DNA from: an uncultured Bacilli bacterium
Lineage (GTDB): Bacteria > Bacillota_I > Bacilli_A > RF39 > UBA660
DNA length: 64,000 nt
NCBI GenBank assembly: GCA_934098705.1
Contig: CAKOPC010000002.1
Coordinates: forward strand, 186,001 to 250,000
Direction: 5' to 3'
Part shown: positions 17,502 through 25,622 of the stretch, in pieces
Numbering within the stretch: the first letter of the stretch is position 1
Layout of the letters: every line of letters begins with the position of its first letter
Notes under the pieces: generated by a model
Databases searched by the model: none
What the model saw: the letters and a program-made list of their open reading frames with translations, nothing else
Told to the model about the DNA's origin: nothing
Position numbers and translations under genes: made by a program

Positions 17502-17982
17502 TATTTTCCTCCTTTGATGTACTACCTATACCTCCGCATCTTTTATTAAGTATTACATCCTCATCATCTACTTTTAAATATTTTATAAAAATTCCCTGAC
17601 ATATTTTATCACCCTTATTTATAATAAATGGTTTATCACCCTCATTTTGTAAACAAATAAAAATATGTCCCTCGTTTGAATTATTATTAAAATAATCCTT
17701 ATCTATTACACCAATTTGATTACACATTCGTACATTATACTTAAAACCCATACTGCTTCTTACAATAAGTAGTAATACTTCATCCTCTTCCATATCAGCT
17801 TTAATACCAGTTGGAATCTTTTTTATTTCCTTGGGATTTATTACACAATCATAAAGTGAAACAAAATCATATCCCGCACTAAATAAAGTACTTCTTTCTG
17901 GTAATTTATAAGTATCATACAACTCATCACCTAAATTAAGCTTTAAAAATTCATCTTTACTTATTTTATAAAATTTTCTCAT
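17491..17982 (-). CDS. dut: Trimeric dUTPase
   Basis: Hydrolyses dUTP to dUMP and pyrophosphate, keeping uracil out of DNA. The 163-aa protein carries the five dUTPase motifs: AGYDFVS, VRSSMGFKY, CNQIGVIDKDYF, the strand GDKICQGIF, and the C-terminal glycine-rich arm RCGGIGSTSK. Ribosome binding site AAGGAGG. It is the first gene after the T-box leader and overlaps metG, so dUTPase supply is apparently tied to methionine status through the shared transcript, an unusual pairing. Confidence 0.93.
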   Translation of the reverse strand: MRKFYKISKDEFLKLNLGDELYDTYKLPERSTLFSAGYDFVSLYDCVINPKEIKKIPTGIKADMEEDEVLLLIVRSSMGFKYNVRMCNQIGVIDKDYFNNNSNEGHIFICLQNEGDKPFIINKGDKICQGIFIKYLKVDDEDVILNKRCGGIGSTSKEENNGK

Positions 17983-17996
17983 AAAATCCTCCTTAC

Positions 17997-18243
17997 ATAA
18001 AAAAAATTTTCATCCCAAAGGACGAAAATATCGTGGTACCACCTTATTTTATAAGTATAACAAAATAACAATGTTAAAACTTATCTCAATCTTTTAACGC
18101 AAGATAAACGTATTTACTTACATATCAGTAAATCTGTTCCAAAACCATGTTCAGTTTTATCTACTACTTATTTACACCGACCATAAGCTCTCTATTAATA
18201 AATATAAACCTACTCTTTTCTTCACAACATTTTTTTAATGCAT
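17997..18243 (-). promoter_or_regulatory. T-box riboswitch, tRNA-Met specific, controlling dut-metG
   Basis: The minus-strand leader contains the hallmarks of a T-box: an AGAGAG segment at the base of stem I, a specifier loop region CTGAACATGGTTTTGGAACA with ATG (Met) in the codon position, the conserved antiterminator box AAGGTGGTACCACG (about 18031-18044), and a terminator whose stem is ATTTTCGTCC/GGATGAAAAT followed by eight T (17998-18030). Uncharged tRNA-Met would pair with ATG and with TGGT and so prevent termination. The match of specifier to metG downstream supports the call. Confidence 0.92.
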
Positions 18244-18245
18244 AA

Positions 18246-18273
18246 ATTATAACATATATTTTTTTATTCTTCA
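18246..18273 (-). promoter_or_regulatory. Promoter of the T-box/dut/metG transcript
   Basis: Minus strand TTGAAG (18268-18273), 16-base spacer, TATAAT (18246-18251). It overlaps the last codons of spoVT, so the dut-metG unit is transcribed independently. Confidence 0.65.
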
Positions 18274-18794
18274 ATATATTTTCCTAAAAATTTAGCAGCT
18301 ATAGATATAGTTTTTACATCAAAATCATCTAATCTTCTTGTTGTTGACATCATAATAACAGCTCCAATAGCATCTCCATTACCTATAATTGGTGCAATAA
18401 TATAACTTGATAGTTCTAAAACATTTGGTATAAGTGAAAATTCTTTAAAAGAAGGCTCAAAAACAACATTTCTCTTTTGTATTATTTTATCTATTTCATC
18501 TGATATAGACATATTTAAATACTTTTTCTTTAAACTACCCGCTATAGCAACAATATTATTTCTATCAACAATTATTATATTTTCATTAACATATAAATTT
18601 ATACTATCTGCATAATTTTTATAAAAATCTACTAAATCGCCTAAATCTGAATATTTTTTTAAAATAATATTATCACTATCTAAAAATATTTCAAGAGATT
18701 CACCATCTTTTATACGCATACTCTTTCTAATCTCTTTGGGAATTACAATTCGTCCTAAATCATCTATCCTTCTTACAACTCCTGTTGTTTTCAT
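18264..18794 (-). CDS. spoVT: Stage V sporulation regulator SpoVT
   Basis: Late forespore transcription regulator. The 176-aa chain has an N-terminal AbrB-type swapped-hairpin DNA-binding domain (MKTTGVVRRIDDLGRIVIPKEIRK to about 50) and a C-terminal GAF-like domain (about 60-176; KYLNMSISDEID, SYIIAPIIGNGDAIGAVIM). This two-domain layout and length match SpoVT rather than AbrB, which lacks the GAF part. It follows mfd, as in Bacillus (mfd-spoVT). A forespore sigma-G promoter is expected but I cannot identify one with confidence. Confidence 0.93.
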   Translation of the reverse strand: MKTTGVVRRIDDLGRIVIPKEIRKSMRIKDGESLEIFLDSDNIILKKYSDLGDLVDFYKNYADSINLYVNENIIIVDRNNIVAIAGSLKKKYLNMSISDEIDKIIQKRNVVFEPSFKEFSLIPNVLELSSYIIAPIIGNGDAIGAVIMMSTTRRLDDFDVKTISIAAKFLGKYIEE

Positions 18795-18944
18795 TTATAT
18801 CACAATCCTTTCATCTATACTTATTCTTCCAAAATAAAAACAATTTATACCAGATATTAACATATATTATTATAATATTTTTAAGTATACTTTTTTGCTG
18901 GTAAAATTTGGCAATTTTTACCAATATTTATTAAACTTTTATGT

Positions 18945-18973
18945 AACAAAAAAAGATGCCCTAAAACATCTTT
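18945..18973 (-). terminator. Terminator after mfd
   Basis: Stem AAAGATG/CATCTTT (18952-18958, 18967-18973), 8-base loop, followed on the minus strand by seven T. It closes the dnaX-to-mfd operon. Confidence 0.75.
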
Positions 18974-18980
18974 AAAACTA

Positions 18981-21900
18981 CTACATTATATCTAATAAAT
19001 AATTTAAAAAAGTAAGTGGATCATCCTTTAAATTTGCCTTTAAAATCTTAACATAAAATAAATTATTTCTATAACTAAATTTAAAATTATTAAATATTTT
19101 AAGTGATTTTATAAATAAATCCTGATAATCTATAAACTTTGACTTTTCAATATTAAATTCAAGTTCTATATAATTATTATTCGTTATAACTTTAGAAACA
19201 CCTTTATTTTTACATAAATTTTCAAATAATTGTTTATTCATATAACTTAACATATCATTATCAACAACACCAAATCTATCTTCTATCTCTAAACGAACTT
19301 CTTCATATTTTTTAAAACTATCTATTGATGTTATAAGTTTATGTAACTCTATTTTTAACTCATCTTCTTTAACTAAAGTATCTTTTATATGATTATTTAC
19401 AACTATTGTATCTTTATCATTTTCTAAAGTCTCATCATCATCTTTTACTTCTATACCTTGTAATTTTTTTATTTCATCCTCAAGTAATTTCATATATAAA
19501 TCAATTCCAACTGCATTTATAAAACCAGCTTGCTCTGCTCCTAATATATCTCCAGCACCTCTTATTGATAAATCCCTTGATGCAATTCTAAAGCCACTAC
19601 CAAGTTCAGTAAACTCCTTTATAACTTTAAGCCTTTTAACAGCTATTTCATTTAATTGCTTATGTTTATCATATAAAAGATATGCATAACTTGTTCTATC
19701 ACTTCTACCTACTCTTCCTCTTATTTGGTAAAGCTGTGATAAACCAAATCTATCAGCATCATATATTATTAAACTATTAGCTCTTGGAATATCAATACCA
19801 GTTTCAATTATAGTAGTACAAACAAGCACATTATACTCTCCATTAATAAAACTTGTCATTCTATCTTCAAGTTCTTGCTTACTCATCTTACCATGAGCAA
19901 ATATTACTTTAGCATCAGGAACTAATTTTTTTATTTCTAATGCCTTAAGTTCTATATCCATAACTTTATTATATAGAACAAATACTTGTCCATCTCTTGA
20001 TATTTCTTTATAAATAATATCCCTTACTATATTTTTATCTTCATGTATAACATAAGTTTGAACTGATTTTCTATTTTGAGGAGGAGTTTCAATAAGTGAT
20101 AAGTTTTTAATACCTAAAATAGCCATTTGTAATGTCCTTGGTATTGGTGTTGCCGTAAGTGTTAAAACATCAACATTACTTTTCATTTCCTTTATTTTTT
20201 CCTTATGTGAAACACCAAAACGTTGTTCTTCATCTACTACCAAAAGTCCTAAATCATGTGGTATAACATCCTTACTTAAAATTCTATGTGTTCCAAATAA
20301 AATATCAATTTTACCATCTTTAAAATCTTTTAGTATTTCATTTTTTTCCTTATCTTTCGTAAATCTATTTAATAAAGCAATATTAACAGGAAATGATGCA
20401 AATCTTTCTTTACAGCTTTCATACTGCTGTTTTGATAATAGTGTTGTGGGACATAAATACATAACTTGTTTTGAATCTTGAACTGCTTTAAACATACATC
20501 TAAAAGCAACTTCTGTCTTTCCATACCCAACATCCCCACATAAAATATGATCCATTGGTACTTCACTTTCCATATCTTTTTTTATGTTTTCAGTTGTTAT
20601 TAGTTGATCTTTTGTCATATCATATTTAAATTCACTCTCAAATAATTCCTGAAGAGGAGTATCTTTTGAAAAGGCAAAGCCCTTCTTCATCTTTCTTTCA
20701 GCTTGCACCTTTAAAAGCCTTTCAGCCTCATATCTTATCTTTTTCTTTACTTGTTCCTTAGTCTTTTCCCAAGCTGTTCCCCCTAAAGTATTAACTTTTG
20801 GTGCATATCCTTCCTTAGCAGAATACTTTGATAAATAATCAATTTTTGAAGCAGGAATATATAATTTATCGCCTTTTGCATATAAAACTTCAATATAATC
20901 ATTTAAATAACCATTTTTTGACAAAGTCTTAATACCATTATAAATACCAACACCATGAAGGTTATGAACAACATAATCACCAACCTCTATTTTGGAAATA
21001 TCTTTTATTTTACTACCACCAAAATTAATCCTTTTTACTTTTTTTATAGTTTTTCTATTAAATAACTCATACTCAGTTAAAAAAACATAATTATCTTTTA
21101 TAAAACCAGATAAAAGCGGATATTTTATTATATTTAAGGTGCCATCTATTATATTATTTTCATCTGTTATAACATATTTAGCAGTTAAAGTATCTAAAAA
21201 ACCATTTAAATTATTAAGTTGTAAACATAAAATAACTGTTTTACCACTACTTAATAAACCATTTATATACTTATTTATTTTTGATATATCGCCACCCATT
21301 ACATCTGGTGTTGTAACAGCATAATTAGTGATAGATTTTACATCTAAACTTTTATAATCTTCATCAAGGTCTAAATAATATATTTTATTTTCAACATTTA
21401 TATCTTCCAAAGGAACTATATAATCTTTATAATCATTAGTATGATAAGAAAAAATTTCATCTACTAATCTTTCGTAAGAAACTTTTATTAAATTATAATC
21501 CTTATAAACAAGAGTAGGATTATCAAAAAATGATAAAATATTACTATTATCTTTCTTTTCATCAAAAGAATAAATTGTAACATCATTTATAGTATCAATA
21601 GTTCTTTGGGTATCAACATCAAATACCTTTATTTCTTCAATTTCATCCCCAAAAAATTCTATTCTAATTGGATTATCCATAAAAATAGGAAAAATATCAA
21701 CAACAAAACCACGAACTGCTACATCGCCAGGTTTACCAACAATGGTTTCTCTATTATAATTAAATTCCACTAAATTTTCTATTAAATTTTGTTGATTTAT
21801 AGTTTGACCTTTTCTTAATTTTATAACGTTACTAATAATATCTTTCTTACTTTCAATATGACCCAAATACCCAGAAACATCAGTCAAAACAATACGATTA

Positions 21901-22196
21901 GAATCAGTTGCAAGTTCTTTTAAAGTATTAAGTCTTTCTAACTTTAACTCTTTTGAAGAAGCATAAGACATCTCTTCTATTAAATTATCAACTTGATAAA
22001 GTAAGGGGCTTGTAATATTTAAAAGCTCATTATATATTTTATTTGCTTCATACATATTAGAAAAGACAACAACAACTGCTTGTTTTGTTTCATCATGTAA
22101 TTTTTTTAAGTAACACGCAAAAAAAGAGGGATTTAAATTTGATACCCCTATATCCTTATAAGAATCAATATTTATTAATTTAGAAAAAATATTCAT
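18981..22196 (-). CDS. mfd: Transcription-repair coupling factor Mfd
   Basis: Superfamily II translocase that pushes stalled RNA polymerase off DNA and recruits UvrA. The 1071-aa protein has the UvrB-like N-terminal module, the RNA-polymerase-interacting domain (FGGSKIKDISKIEVGDYVVHNLHGVGIY), and RecG-like motor motifs: GDVGYGKTEVAFR (Walker A), DEEQRFG (DEEQ box), TLTATPIPRTLQ and QIRGRVGRSDR. A C-terminal regulatory domain follows. It shares one base with the pth stop. Slightly shorter than Bacillus Mfd but complete. Confidence 0.97.
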   Translation of the reverse strand: MNIFSKLINIDSYKDIGVSNLNPSFFACYLKKLHDETKQAVVVVFSNMYEANKIYNELLNITSPLLYQVDNLIEEMSYASSKELKLERLNTLKELATDSNRIVLTDVSGYLGHIESKKDIISNVIKLRKGQTINQQNLIENLVEFNYNRETIVGKPGDVAVRGFVVDIFPIFMDNPIRIEFFGDEIEEIKVFDVDTQRTIDTINDVTIYSFDEKKDNSNILSFFDNPTLVYKDYNLIKVSYERLVDEIFSYHTNDYKDYIVPLEDINVENKIYYLDLDEDYKSLDVKSITNYAVTTPDVMGGDISKINKYINGLLSSGKTVILCLQLNNLNGFLDTLTAKYVITDENNIIDGTLNIIKYPLLSGFIKDNYVFLTEYELFNRKTIKKVKRINFGGSKIKDISKIEVGDYVVHNLHGVGIYNGIKTLSKNGYLNDYIEVLYAKGDKLYIPASKIDYLSKYSAKEGYAPKVNTLGGTAWEKTKEQVKKKIRYEAERLLKVQAERKMKKGFAFSKDTPLQELFESEFKYDMTKDQLITTENIKKDMESEVPMDHILCGDVGYGKTEVAFRCMFKAVQDSKQVMYLCPTTLLSKQQYESCKERFASFPVNIALLNRFTKDKEKNEILKDFKDGKIDILFGTHRILSKDVIPHDLGLLVVDEEQRFGVSHKEKIKEMKSNVDVLTLTATPIPRTLQMAILGIKNLSLIETPPQNRKSVQTYVIHEDKNIVRDIIYKEISRDGQVFVLYNKVMDIELKALEIKKLVPDAKVIFAHGKMSKQELEDRMTSFINGEYNVLVCTTIIETGIDIPRANSLIIYDADRFGLSQLYQIRGRVGRSDRTSYAYLLYDKHKQLNEIAVKRLKVIKEFTELGSGFRIASRDLSIRGAGDILGAEQAGFINAVGIDLYMKLLEDEIKKLQGIEVKDDDETLENDKDTIVVNNHIKDTLVKEDELKIELHKLITSIDSFKKYEEVRLEIEDRFGVVDNDMLSYMNKQLFENLCKNKGVSKVITNNNYIELEFNIEKSKFIDYQDLFIKSLKIFNNFKFSYRNNLFYVKILKANLKDDPLTFLNYLLDIM

Positions 22197-22765
22197 TAAA
22201 TACCCCTCCTATCATTATATTTACTCATCACTTTATTAAAATCAAGTTGCAAAAAAGCATCAATTATACAATTTGTAGTATCAAGTATACCATCAACAAT
22301 ATTAAGCTCTTCCTTACTCAATTTACCCAAAACATAATCTTTAACATCTATAGATTTTTCCTTTGAAATACCCACCTTTAATCTTTTAAAATCATATGTA
22401 CCAAGATGCAAAGCAATATTTTTCAAGCCATTATGTCCTCCACTTGACCCACTTTCCTTAAGTTTTATTTTACCTGTTGGCATATCAAGGTCATCACTTA
22501 TTATTAAAATATCACTAGGTGAAATATGAAAATAAGAAGCAAATTTTGAAACAACTTCACCAGATAAATTCATATATGATAAAGGTTTAAGTAATATAAC
22601 ATCAACCCCATCTTCATTAAAATTTACATAACTACCATTAAATTTTTGCTTATCTATAGATAAATTTTTGCTTTTAGCATAATTATCTATTACCTTAAAA
22701 CCTATATTATGTCTTGTATTTGTATACTCATCACCAGGATTTCCAAGCCCTACAACTAATTTCAT
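22196..22765 (-). CDS. pth: Peptidyl-tRNA hydrolase
   Basis: Releases tRNA from peptidyl-tRNA that drops off the ribosome. The 189-aa protein starts MKLVVGLGNPGDEYTNTRHNIGF (catalytic His19) and contains LKPLSYMNLSGEVV, LIISDDLDMPTGKIKLKESGSSGGHNGLKN and YDFKRLKVGI, all diagnostic. It sits 10 bases after ricT and overlaps mfd, in the same operon; pth-mfd linkage is conserved in Bacillota. Confidence 0.97.
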   Translation of the reverse strand: MKLVVGLGNPGDEYTNTRHNIGFKVIDNYAKSKNLSIDKQKFNGSYVNFNEDGVDVILLKPLSYMNLSGEVVSKFASYFHISPSDILIISDDLDMPTGKIKLKESGSSGGHNGLKNIALHLGTYDFKRLKVGISKEKSIDVKDYVLGKLSKEELNIVDGILDTTNCIIDAFLQLDFNKVMSKYNDRRGI

Positions 22766-22775
22766 AATGCACCTC

Positions 22776-23555
22776 TTATAATTTTATTTCAACAACTGTA
22801 CCATTGTCTTTTTCTACCTTGTAACTTCTCTTTAAAATATCAACATCTGTTACTTTACCAGTTACATCACTAGTATTTATATTATCCCCAACACTTGGAA
22901 GACCATTCCTACATTCTTTATAAAAATCATTTTCATACGCTAAACAACACATAAGTCTCCCACAAGCACCATTAATTTTGGTAGGATTAAGTGCCAAATT
23001 TTGATTTTTTGCCATATTAATTGATACTGACGACATATCCTTTAAAAAACTATAACAGCAAAGAGTTCTACCACACTGTCCTATACCACCAACTTCTTTT
23101 GCTTTATCTCTAACTCCAATTTGCCTTAATTCTATTCTTGTTTTATAAACTGAAGCAAGTTTTTTAGCAAGTTCTCTAAAATCAACCCTATCATCCGCTA
23201 AAAAGTTAAAAAGTAATTGATTTCTATCAAAAGTAAAACTAGCATTTAAAATTTTCATATCAATACCAAGTTCTTTAATAAATTTATTAGCACTTTTTAT
23301 AGCACGTTCATTATCCTTTACATTTTTTTCATTTATTTTAGCATCTTCTAAAGTAGCAATCCTTAATATATTTTTAACAGGTATTAAAATTTTTGTTTCA
23401 TCAACCTCTATTAATTTTGTTGAAACCTTACCATATTGTAAACCTCTTTCAGTTTCAACAATAACAAAATCATTTAAATTACATATATTATCATTTGGCA
23501 AAAAATAATATATTTTATTTGACTTTTCAAAACAAACACCAACAACTTTAATCAT
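22776..23555 (-). CDS. ricT: RicT (YaaT), PSP1-domain protein
   Basis: RicT forms an iron-sulfur complex with RicA and RicF that in Bacillus helps RNase Y mature mRNAs and influences sporulation, competence and biofilm. The protein carries the PSP1 domain with its cysteines: GIGQCGRTLCCYSFL and NGACGRLMCCLAYE. The frame opens earlier with GTG at 23564, but ATG at 23555 is better placed after GGGTG. Downstream of holB, as in Bacillus. Confidence 0.93.
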   Translation of the reverse strand: MIKVVGVCFEKSNKIYYFLPNDNICNLNDFVIVETERGLQYGKVSTKLIEVDETKILIPVKNILRIATLEDAKINEKNVKDNERAIKSANKFIKELGIDMKILNASFTFDRNQLLFNFLADDRVDFRELAKKLASVYKTRIELRQIGVRDKAKEVGGIGQCGRTLCCYSFLKDMSSVSINMAKNQNLALNPTKINGACGRLMCCLAYENDFYKECRNGLPSVGDNINTSDVTGKVTDVDILKRSYKVEKDNGTVVEIKL

Positions 23556-24465
23556 TATAATCACCCATACTTATAATAAAATTGTCAATAAATAAATCCC
23601 TATTTAAATTTAATTTGTTTAAGAAAATAAATTTGTTAACAATTTCAATTTTTCTTATTATATCACAAATTTTATTTTTATTTGCCACTTTTTTTATTTC
23701 AGCTTCATAATCTTTCATATAACATATCGTTTTTTCAAGTAAAACATTTAAAACTTCTATATAAAAATATAAAAAAATAGTAAAAATAAGTTCTAATTTA
23801 TCCTTGTAATCATATAAATTTTGATATGCAATAACTTGTTCTTTATAATTTTCTAAGTCAACTAAAAAAAACACTGCAAAATTATTAATATTTTTCTTAA
23901 ATTCCTCTATATTATCCAAATCATTATATTTTTGGTACAATTCTTCTTTTATTTTTGTATTATTATTCTTTAAAGATAAAATTTGACATCTTGATACTAT
24001 TGTATCTATGCAATTATAAACATTATCAGTAATTAAAATAGCTATTATATTTTCATGTGGTTCCTCTAAAAATTTAAGTATAGTATTAGCGGAAGCTTTA
24101 TTTAAAAGATTAGCCTGTTTTATTATATAAATAAGATATTTTCCATATAAATTTTTAAATTTAAATTCTTCTTGCAACTCTAATAATTGTTCCTTTTTTA
24201 TATTTTTACCATCAGTTTCTATTATTTTTAAATCAGGATAATTACCTTTATCAATATTACTACAAATATTACATGAAACACATTTACTACTATTTGTATA
24301 ATTTTTAGGACACAAAAAAGTTTTTGCTAAAGCAAGTGCTATACCAAATCCTTCATCACATCCATTTGTTTCAATTAAATATGCATGACTAATTTTACCA
24401 TTTTGTATTATTTTAGAAACATATTTTAGAAACAAAGGTTGAGTATCTTTAAAATCATCTAACAT
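23548..24465 (-). CDS. holB: DNA polymerase III delta-prime subunit
   Basis: Clamp-loader subunit. About 305 aa with a degenerate AAA+ fold: ISHAYLIETNGCDEGFG in place of a Walker A site, a four-cysteine zinc module (CPKNYTNSSKCVSCNIC), LNKASANTILKFLEEPHENIIAILITD and SRCQILSLKN (SRC motif). The open frame begins at 24489, inside bofA, but ATG at 24465 after GGTGGTGATA is the likely start. It overlaps ricT slightly. ATPase motifs are absent, as normal for delta-prime. Confidence 0.9.
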   Translation of the reverse strand: MLDDFKDTQPLFLKYVSKIIQNGKISHAYLIETNGCDEGFGIALALAKTFLCPKNYTNSSKCVSCNICSNIDKGNYPDLKIIETDGKNIKKEQLLELQEEFKFKNLYGKYLIYIIKQANLLNKASANTILKFLEEPHENIIAILITDNVYNCIDTIVSRCQILSLKNNNTKIKEELYQKYNDLDNIEEFKKNINNFAVFFLVDLENYKEQVIAYQNLYDYKDKLELIFTIFLYFYIEVLNVLLEKTICYMKDYEAEIKKVANKNKICDIIRKIEIVNKFIFLNKLNLNRDLFIDNFIISMGDYND

Positions 24466-24478
24466 AAATATCACCACC

Positions 24479-24664
24479 CTAAAAGGCAATTAATTTAAAA
24501 ACAACTAACAAAATTAATCCTGGTATTCCTAAAAAACCAACAATTACTGTATTAAATAAATTAATTGGAACTATAACATTAAGTGGAACTGCTATAACAT
24601 TATATAAATATAAAATAAACGGAGCAAGCAAAAAACCTCTTAAGAAAACTAAGACTTTTTTCAT
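24479..24664 (-). CDS. bofA: BofA, pro-sigma-K processing inhibitor family
   Basis: A 61-aa membrane protein; in Bacillus BofA holds the SpoIVFB protease inactive until forespore signals arrive. Two hydrophobic helices flank the family motif VPLNVIVPINLFNTVIVGFLGIPG, including the conserved Asn-Thr and GxLGIPG segment. It lies between recR and holB, as in Bacillus (recR-yaaL-bofA). Its presence implies a sigma-K type late sporulation pathway elsewhere in the genome. Confidence 0.88.
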   Translation of the reverse strand: MKKVLVFLRGFLLAPFILYLYNVIAVPLNVIVPINLFNTVIVGFLGIPGLILLVVFKLIAF

Positions 24665-24699
24665 ATAAATATATCACCATGATATTATATGAAAAACTT

Positions 24700-25305
24700 T
24701 TATTTTTTATTGTTTAACTCAAGTCTATTTTTTAAAGCTTGTTCCAAAGTCAATGCATCAACATAATCCATTTCTGCTCCTATTGGAATACCACTTGCAA
24801 TTTTTGTTATTTTAACATTCTTGCCTTCTAACATCTTTTTAATATATAAAGAAGTTGTATCTGCTTCAATACTAGATTTTATTGCCAATATTATTTCTTT
24901 TACGCCATTTTCATCTACTCTTTTTACCAATGACTTTAAGTTTATATCATCAGGAAGTATACCATCAATAGGAGAAATAAAGCCCCCTAGTACATGATAA
25001 TACCCCTTAAAATTACCTAGTTTTTCAAATAAAAAAGCATCTTTAGAGTCTTCAACTACAATAAGTTCTTCTTTATCTCTTGTAACATCTCTGCATACAA
25101 AACAAGTATCACTATCAGTTAACATACCACAATTTTTACACGGTTTTATAATTTTTTTTAAATTTGATATGCTGTCACTAAATAAATCAATGTCTTCATC
25201 TGCAAAAGATAATAAAGAAAATGATAACCTTTCTGCTGTTTTCTCACCTATCCCAGGTAACTTTTTAAAAGATTCTATTAAATCATTTAATACTTTAGGA
25301 TACAT
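24700..25305 (-). CDS. recR: Recombination mediator RecR
   Basis: Zinc-finger and TOPRIM protein that works with RecF and RecO to load RecA. The 201-aa chain has the helix-hairpin-helix KLPGIGEKTAERLSF, four zinc cysteines (CKNCGMLTDSDTCFVC), the TOPRIM strand LIVVEDSKDAF, and the Walker-B-like end ITKIASGIPIGAEMDYVDALTL. It starts three bases after ybaB in the dnaX operon. Confidence 0.97.
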   Translation of the reverse strand: MYPKVLNDLIESFKKLPGIGEKTAERLSFSLLSFADEDIDLFSDSISNLKKIIKPCKNCGMLTDSDTCFVCRDVTRDKEELIVVEDSKDAFLFEKLGNFKGYYHVLGGFISPIDGILPDDINLKSLVKRVDENGVKEIILAIKSSIEADTTSLYIKKMLEGKNVKITKIASGIPIGAEMDYVDALTLEQALKNRLELNNKK

Positions 25306-25308
25306 AAA

Positions 25309-25605
25309 CTACATAATACCTTGCATCATACTAGCATATTTACCAAGTTTAGATTCTTTAAACTTATCAACTTGAGAAAAAGCATCATTTAAAGCTAACA
25401 TAATCATATCTTCTAACATTGATAAATCATCTTTTAAATCCTCTAAACCATCTATTGAAACATCCTTTACTTCTTTTGTACCCATTACTTTTACTGTAAC
25501 CACTCCATTTTTGCCAACAAATTCTGTTTCATTAATTGTTTTTTGAGCTTGAGTTATCTCTTTTTGCATCATTTGTGCTTGTCTCATTAAAGCTTGCATA
25601 TTCAT
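25309..25605 (-). CDS. Nucleoid-associated protein YbaB/EbfC
   Basis: A 98-aa DNA-binding dimer. MNMQALMRQAQMMQKEITQAQ is the typical N-terminal helix, followed by GKNGVVTVKVMGTKEVKDVSI and a C-terminal helix with DMIMLALNDAFSQVDKFKES. Lies between dnaX and recR in the order found across most bacteria. Called yaaK in Bacillus and ybaB in E. coli. Confidence 0.95.
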   Translation of the reverse strand: MNMQALMRQAQMMQKEITQAQKTINETEFVGKNGVVTVKVMGTKEVKDVSIDGLEDLKDDLSMLEDMIMLALNDAFSQVDKFKESKLGKYASMMQGIM

Positions 25606-25622
25606 AATTTTTTATCTCCTTT

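Noticed and set aside
18899..18923. Inverted repeat TGGTAAAA/TTTTACCA upstream of spoVT as an operator or terminator
   Set aside because: No T run and no gene to terminate; an operator is possible but one A/T-rich dyad alone is too little evidence.
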